From Haberlea rhodopensis (lineage: Eukaryota > Streptophyta > Magnoliopsida > Lamiales > Gesneriaceae), in contig CAJQUN010000004.1 of NCBI GenBank assembly GCA_907163345.1, positions 14,227,235-14,291,234 on the forward strand: 64,000 nucleotides of DNA. The letters run 5' to 3'. A program made the translations under genes and the position numbers. This document shows positions 57,957 through 64,000 of this stretch, one piece after another (positions within the stretch are counted from its first letter, which is position 1; each line of letters opens with the position of its first letter). The notes below the pieces were generated by a model that was not told the origin of the DNA, did not search any database, and saw only the letters and a program-made list of their open reading frames with translations.

Positions 57957-58308
57957 TGTTGGGGTTCAACAATTGCCTCTGCTTTGTGATCGGTCGAACA
58001 CGTGGCGCTTGTGCGAGTGTATGGTTGAAAAGATTGAAGTTGCGCCATTACCCTTAACTATAGTTATTGGTAAAGCGGTAAGCGCTTGATCCTACAATTG
58101 GTATCAGAGCCTAGGTCGCGTGTTCGATTCCCATGAGTTGCAGAGAGTGCAATTATTGGGGGAGGGATTGTTGGGGTTCAACAATTGCCTCTGCTTTGTG
58201 ATCGGTCGAACACGTGGCGCTTGTGCGAGTGTATGGTTGAAAAGATTGAAGTTGCGCCATTACCCTTAACTATAGTTATTGGTAAAGCGGTAAGCGCTTG
58301 ATCCTACA
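57957..58308 (+). mobile_element. TRIM (miniature LTR retrotransposon)
   Basis: Two 140-bp LTRs (57957-58096 and 58169-58308, TGTTGGGGTTCAAC...GATCCTACA) that I read as identical, with a 72-bp interior holding PBS TGGTATCAGAGCC (58099-58111) and PPT ATTGGGGGAGGGAT. No coding capacity. The left flank is ACATC (57952-57956). The matching ACATC is not after the TRIM but after the adjacent inverted LTR at 60201-60205. Confidence 0.88.
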
Positions 58309-60200
58309 ATAAATCGATTCCGGGGGTGGGTTGCCATTCCACACCCGAGTTCAACCAACTTGAGCTTCAATAGCTCGTGTTCTTGAAACTATTGCACCGA
58401 GAGATTATATCGAGTTCGATTACAAAATCGAGCGGAAGACACTCGACATAACCCGCTATAAAACCGATTAACCATTTGAAAGGCATTTTAAAGATATGCA
58501 ATTAAAATAAATAAACAAGCATTTGTTTATGGAAGTTCGAAGGTGGTGTAATCCTTCTACGTCTCCCCTTCTTCCACCTCATGGAAGGATTACACTAGAA
58601 GACTTTGATTTATACAATCCCGTTGTACAAACCCGATCCAGTTGGGAATTCCCCATCCAACTAGAACTCCTAGCAACTCAACTATGTATGTTCTTTAATG
58701 TCTCACATACAAAGACCTCTCATCGGTTGTGATAAATCATCAACCGTTACAATGGTATTCACTCTTCTATTTTAGCTCACAAATACAATGAATAGAGTGA
58801 ATAAAAAGGCACAAATGATTCCATAATGAATCTGATACAGCAAGGTAAGAGGTGCCAAAGGTTTGAGGAGTGCTCTTCATTTAGCAACTTTTGTCTTTTA
58901 AGTTCCTCAATTGAATCCCAAGTGGGTTTGCTTTGGAAGGTTTGGATTGATCTTCAATCAGCTGTTATTGAGCTTCCAAATCATGTATATATAGCCCCAA
59001 GTAATGATATATACGTTAGACACAAGAATATGCCCGTTGGAAAGGTTCTACACTATTCCCGAGCTTGCAACGGTCATATTCTGGTTTCTGGGCTATTTGT
59101 ATTTCGGACCGGATTGGCCGGATCAGCTTGGGCTGATCAGTCTGGCCGGATCAGCATGGTAGATCAGTCTGGCAGATCAGCACGGGCAGATCAGTCTGGT
59201 CCAGATCAGCAAGGGCAGATCAGTCTGGTCCGAATCAGTCTGGACAATCAGCTTGATACAAAAACAGATTGATAAACTTGCTCTTCGATCTGTTGCTTGT
59301 AACTCTTCATTATTTAATTTCTGGGCAAATTGATCCACATAAAAGTTGTATCCCTTTCTCTTAGCTTTCCAAGGAATCAAGAATCGCTCGATTTCGAGTT
59401 TGTATGAGAGAGTTATGCTTGAAATACGAGGCAATGCTCCTGCTGTCTGTTTGCTGGATGCAGCAGCACATGGCGTGACTTGCAGAAGAGTTTTGGCCAT
59501 CTTAACGTCCGATTCAGTCTTTCACTTCCAAAGATGACTTGTAGATCTTTGTCTTAGATTTCCAACCCATACTGAATCGTTCCGTTCCAATAAGCGAGCT
59601 AAGAGTTATGCCCACCAGACTGACAGGGACTTTGCTGTAACAGCTCGATCTTACAGGCGTCAAATGTCGTGACTTGCAGAAGATTTTTGGCCATCTTAAC
59701 GTCCGATTCAGTCTTTCACTTACAAAGATGACTTGTAGATCTTTGTCTTAGATTTCCAACCCATACTGAATCGTTCCGTTCCAATAAGCGAGCTGAGAGT
59801 TATGGCCACCAGACTGACAGTTGCTTGCTGAAACAGCTTGCTGAAACAGCTTGCTGTTTCTTCGCGGTTCAGCTCGATCTTGCAGGCGTCTTTTCTCCTT
59901 GATAACATTTGAACTAGCCGATCTGTTGTGAAATATGACTTTTAGTATTTTGAGTTGGCTGTTCAATATCTTTGGAAGCACGCCATTTCGATAACCGAGC
60001 TATTAGATATGATCGAAACAATCCGCTATGCCAGAATTCCAATCTTGGTCCAGCTTGATATTTTCAAGCTACTTCTTAGTAATTCATCAAGCTCTTAAAT
60101 ATGATCTATGAACTGCACACTTGATGAAATATGTTAGCAACACAATAACAAGTTTTGTTAACATCAAAACCAAGATTATTCGGGTTTCCAAAACCCAAAA
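58309..60200 (-). repeat. Inverted solo LTR related to the young element at 19761
   Basis: Reverse complement of the 1895-bp LTR family: starts AATCGATTCCGGGGGTGGGT on plus and ends CGGGTTTCCAAAACCCA, with substitutions and a different low-complexity middle (GATCAGTCTGGCC words, 59110-59250). Its first few bases (expected TGTTAGG) are missing against the TRIM. It ends at the ACATC repeat. Confidence 0.85.
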
Positions 60201-60835
60201 ACATCCCTACAAAACAACAACACATGGGATCTTGTACTGTTACCTAAAGAGAAAAAAACAGTTGGGTGTAAGTGGGTGTTCTCCATTAAATATAATGCAA
60301 AGGAATCCATTGAAAGATACAAGGCGAGGCTTGTCGCTAAGGGATACACACAGACCTATGGAGTCGATTATCAAGAGACTTTCTCACCGCTGGCGAAGCT
60401 AAACATTGCCATAGTTTTGATATCCTTGGCAGCAAACATGGATTGGCCTTTGCACCAATTTGCTGTGAAGAATGCCTTTCTTCATGGAAATTTAGATGAA
60501 GAGGTATATATGGATATTCCACCAGGTTATACTACAACATCCAACAATGGAATTGTATGCAGATTAAGGAAGGCATATACTAAAGCAATCACCTCGAGCA
60601 TTGTTTGGCAGATTTAGCATGGCAATGAAGAACTATAGGTTTCAACAAAGCAACTCAGACCACACTCTATTCCTTAAGCGAAAGCAGGGGAAGATAACCG
60701 CACTAATAATCTATGTAGATGACATGATTATCACAGGAGATGATGCTGAAGAAATATCCAAGATGGAAAGATATCTAAGTTCAGAATTTGAGATGAAAAG
60801 TCTAGAAGACCTAAAATTGAGGTAGCAAGATCAAG
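60201..60835 (+). pseudogene. copia-D reverse transcriptase
   Basis: Begins with the LQNNNTWDLV text that normally opens the copia RT. It continues CKWVFSIKYNAKESIERYK, RLVAKGYTQTYGVDYQETFS, QFAVKNAFLHGNLDEEVYM, then, after a one-base frame change near 60590, IYVDDMIITGDD (catalytic YVDD). A further stop at about 60823 cuts it. Confidence 0.85.
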
Positions 60836-60887
60836 ACAATGAATATTTATATTCCAAAGAAAATAAGTACTCGATCTTTTATGAGAA

Positions 60888-61511
60888 GTGGGCATGATTG
60901 ACTGTAAGCCAACCGATACTCCGGTTGTCCAAAACCAAAACTTTGAGGCCAACTTAGATCAAGTGCCTTCGAATAAAGAGAACTATCAAAGGTTAGTGGG
61001 TAAGCTTATTTACCTGTCTCACACTCATCTCGACATTGCCTATACAGTTAGCATTGTTAGCCAATTCATGCATAATCTTAGTGAAGATCATATGAAAGTT
61101 GTATGGAGAATACTTCGATACTTGAAAACGGCTCATGGGAGAGGACTCGTGTTTTCTAGGAACAACCACCTCAATGTTGAAGGATTCACTAATGCAGATT
61201 GGGCAGGAAATGTAGTAGATAGAAAGTCCACATCCGGATATTTTACATTTGTTGGTGGAAATGTTGTTACATGGAGAAGCAAGAAGCAAAAGGTGGTGGC
61301 ATTGTCTAGTGCTGAAGCAAAATTTAGAGGAATTTCGAAGGGACTGTGTGAACTTATTTGGCTCAAAAGATTACTAAGTGAACCTGGCTTTGAACCAAAT
61401 ATTGCAATGAACTTGTACTGTGACAGTAAGGCATCAATAGCACTATCTCAAAATCCTATCCAACATGATCGCACCAAACACATCGAAATGGATAGACATT
61501 TCATAAAATAA
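60888..61511 (+). pseudogene. copia-D RNase H
   Basis: 207-codon frame: MIDCKPTDTPVVQNQNFEAN, YQRLVGKLIYLSHTHLDIAY, VVWRILRYLKTAHGRGLVF, GFTNADWAGNVVDRKSTSGY, KKQKVVALSSAEAKFRGISK and MNLYCDSKASIALSQNPIQH. Nearly full domain. The first catalytic Asp context (TNADWAG) is kept, but it has no intact upstream polyprotein. Confidence 0.88.
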
Positions 61512-61653
61512 AGCATCGATTAGAAAGTTATCAAGCTACCATTTGTGAGATCCGAAGATCAACTAGCAGATATGTTAACAAAAGTTGTGTCAAGCAAAGT
61601 ATTCTACATCTCATTGGACAAGTTGGGCATTCGAGATATATATGCACCTACGT

Positions 61654-61662
61654 TAGGGGGAG
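61654..61662 (+). other. Polypurine tract of copia-D
   Basis: TAGGGGGAG directly before the 3' LTR. Confidence 0.75.
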
Positions 61663-61897
61663 TGTTGAAATGAGCTGTAGATGAGCCGTATCTTTGCCAT
61701 TAATTTAGGAAAGATTATCTCTATATAATTAACCATAAGTTGGCATGAAATCTAGCCTAGAATTATCCAAGTCTTTCCTTAGTTAGGTTCATTCTGTATA
61801 AATGAGAGGTGCATGTTCCGTAAAGATTGTACAAGAAAAAAGAAAGATAGAATGAAATTGTTGTTCATAAGAATTGATCCAAGTTTTCTTTTCAACA
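61663..61897 (+). repeat. 3' LTR of copia-D
   Basis: 235 bp, TGTTGAAATG...TTTTCAACA. Partner of 54696-54954. Confidence 0.9.
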
Positions 61898-61902
61898 GTC
61901 TA

Positions 61903-62170
61903 CAATATTCCTTGTTGCAAAATTGATTTTCGTAGGCAGTCTGTTTGTAGCAAACATCATACGAAAATCGAAACCTTTCCCCGGACTAAATTACACCACG
62001 CCATGCTCAATTTCTTCCTTGGTTCCAGTTCATCCTCTCTTAGATTTGGTTGAAGTATAAAATATGCAGATTTTGCTGAGAATCTTCCTTGTTGTGTTCC
62101 TACCGGTACTCATCTTTTACTATCTTTATCCAGAGAGTAGCAATGTTAGTATTTCAACAAACAGCTAATC
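61903..62170 (-). pseudogene. LINE fragment, upstream part
   Basis: On the minus strand the text just right of copia-D (TNRLPTKINFATRNIVD in one frame) leads across the copia insertion into the zinc region at 54675. It is therefore the same LINE, with several stops and frame changes. The limit near 62170 is approximate. Confidence 0.55.
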
Positions 62171-64000
62171 TTCCCAACTAAATAATCTCATTTCTAACAT
62201 TTATAAGAAGATTAATTATTACTCATTAAATAATTTATATTTTCATAACTAAATAGGAATTCGACTATTTCTTTTTACCCCATGAGATAAATATTTTTAT
62301 GATTTTTAATAAATTTAAACTACTATATTATTTTTTTGGAGAGTATTTGCACTCGATTTGCTATGGTTAATTTCCCTACATTTGGTTGCTTATATTATAC
62401 ATGAACTAGTCTACTACTATAATGTATAATTTTTCAGGCTTTGATAATTTTTAATTTATTCAAAATAAATGTATTCTTCCAAATTCTTATACATTTTAAT
62501 TTACAAGCAATTTTTTCTTTGTTTTTCTTTCTCTTTCAATTCCATTTATCATTTTGCCCTCTATATTTTTCAAAATCTTAGTTCTTCTTGCCAAAAGTTC
62601 CTACATGAACAACCTACCATACAAATAATAATTTAGAGAATAGAGCTATCAAGCTTGAAAGACAAGACGTATTTTTGTAGTCTCTATTGTAAATCTATTA
62701 GCGATTACAATTATTTGTTGGGAATGTAATCTTATTTTGTATATGGAATTGTGATAGTCCTCAATGCTCAGGACCACAACAGAAACCTTGTTACTCTGAT
62801 ATATAAATAACTCTTATGTGCTCTTAATCACGTTTAAGGTAGCGATGCCTTATATTAGTACTATTTAACCTTTTTTTATTGGTTATCCAATACCAAAATA
62901 TATTATTTCATGCATAGTAAAAGAAGTGAAAAATTTGATGTGATAAAAAAGTTATCAAGGGCATTTTGTAGATTTATAAGCCAAAATGGGGTATATTAAG
63001 CAATTTGTGAAACATAAATAATATTTCCCTATTTTGTTTATGTACATTAAATCCATTATGAATATTTTAATCGTCTTTAAAATATATTTTAGTGATTAAT
63101 AACTTCATTGGTAATCGCTTTGTGCCCGTAAGACTTAGTCGTATTACTTGTTTCCCATTTCACGAAAATGCAAGACATTGACATCACTCTCCTAGCGAAG
63201 GCGATTATATGGCAACTTGGCAAGTACTTGTAGTACTTGGAGACAGTGGCGAACCTACAGGTAGTACTTGTAGTATTTGCCCCTCTGAATAAGAATGATA
63301 CAATTTTACCATATTCAATAGGCTAGATTCACACATGTTTGGAGATTAACATTTTCATCATTTGAACATTCGGTTGTTTTACGGGTAAATTATTTGTCAT
63401 AGATGTACTAATCCTCTAAGCAGAAGGATGCAAAGCATTTTGTGACTCAGTGGACTTCATTTTCATGTTCCGGGGAAGTCTACTTAGAGGAGTCTCATTT
63501 TTTCTCTTCAAATCCTAATTTTCTAAAAGAAAACACATGAAATTCAATGAATAGAGCAATTTTTTTAAACATAGCAAGACAAACTATATTTTTATTAAAA
63601 AAAATTATAAATGAAAAACGACAAAGTTCATCAATAGGAAATTTAGAAAAAAAAGTTTCCAAATTTTGATAAATTGGGCTATTAGTTTTAGAAATAATGA
63701 AGGTTTTTAAGCCGAAAATAATTTATAGAGTTTTTAAATATAAAGATACTTTTAATTGATTTTAAATAAATTTTCTCGAAATACATAATAAAGTATGTGA
63801 ATTAAAAATATAGATTCTTTAGAAAATGATACTTTAATAAATTTTAAAAGTAGACTAAAAATTTATGAGTAAGTTGTACAAATATAATATTTAAAATAAT
63901 ATTTATTTTCTTCATATCAAATCTCATGAAATCCTTTCAATTTTATAGGGGTTTAATTTAATTAAATTAAATCCCATAAAATACAAATTTCATTTTGAAA
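62171..64000. other. AT-rich intergenic DNA
   Basis: No frame of note, no recognisable repeat ends. Nothing supported here. Confidence 0.6.

Larger units (their letters stand above)
54696..61897 (+). mobile_element. Ty1/copia retrotransposon (copia-D), interrupted
   Basis: LTRs 54696-54954 and 61663-61897 (TGTTGAAATG...CACCA/CAACA), TSD ATCTA (54691-54695) and GTCTA (61898-61902), one mismatch. An intact PBS (TGGTATCAGAGCA) follows the 5' LTR. The order gag, protease, integrase, RT, RNase H is the Ty1/copia order. A 2.2-kb compound insertion splits it between integrase and RT (57957-60200). Multiple stops and shifts make it inactive. It is inserted in a LINE. Confidence 0.92.

Noticed and set aside
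58099..58135. tRNA gene
   Set aside because: Only the PBS (complement of a tRNA 3' end) and a B-box-like text are present. No cloverleaf can be drawn across it; it lies between TRIM LTRs.

Overview
This is a plant nuclear window, most likely from a eudicot. It holds two intron-containing host genes: a CYP81-like cytochrome P450 (43254-45120, minus) and a group II GH3 auxin-amido synthetase (50933-53308, plus). Almost everything else is nested transposable elements in AT-rich sequence. The species cannot be named from the sequence alone. Element ends below were set by reading LTR or TIR termini and matching target-site duplications (TSDs) by eye.

Block 1 (1-16760). An old minus-strand Ty1/copia element runs from gag (about 16.4 kb) to integrase (position 1). 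It is cut apart by two sibling non-autonomous Athila-type Ty3 elements: Athila-A (645-7586, TSD CTATA) and Athila-B (8463-15336, TSD TAAAC/CAAAC). Both keep gag and protease fused to a short integrase tail and lack reverse transcriptase, RNase H and the integrase core. A hAT MITE (7651-7877) sits in the copia element. Athila-B carries an inverted Athila solo LTR (11205-12702), and its 3' LTR carries another hAT-type insertion (14491-15112).

Block 2 (16761-19063). A (TA)n run is followed by a Mutator-like non-autonomous element (17177-18387, perfect 9-bp TSD). It is packed with about fifteen 21-nt palindromic modules of the form GTCGCCAT-N5-ATGGCGAC. Next comes a decayed fragment resembling the N-terminus of the Golgi tethering protein COG6 (18814-19023).

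Block 3 (19064-37321). Remnants of a second copia element flank a minus-strand Ty3/gypsy element with about 2.2-kb LTRs (24407-36499). That element is itself hit by two elements. One is a very young LTR retrotransposon with LTRs that look identical and no coding capacity (19761-24403, TSD AGATG). The other is a complete hAT DNA transposon with an intact 668-residue transposase (31173-34219, perfect 8-bp TSD).

Block 4 (37322-53757). Low-complexity DNA, another hAT MITE (38848-39266), a 61-bp minisatellite (about 41.8-42.17 kb), the P450, a Helitron-like terminus with an 80-bp tandem duplication, a truncated Athila LTR, and the GH3 gene.

Block 5 (53758-64000). A minus-strand LINE fragment is split by a plus-strand copia element (54696-61897) and a hAT MITE (54134-54568, perfect TSD). 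The copia element is interrupted by a TRIM joined to an inverted LTR related to the young element of block 3, the pair sharing one TSD (ACATC). The last 1.8 kb is AT-rich with no recognisable gene.

The main leads are the 21-nt palindrome array, a GCGATCGATCGC motif shared by three unrelated TE families in two cases upstream of their coding or TATA sequences, the pol-less Athila family, the TRIM/LTR compound, and the P450 with two altered signature positions and an extra intron.
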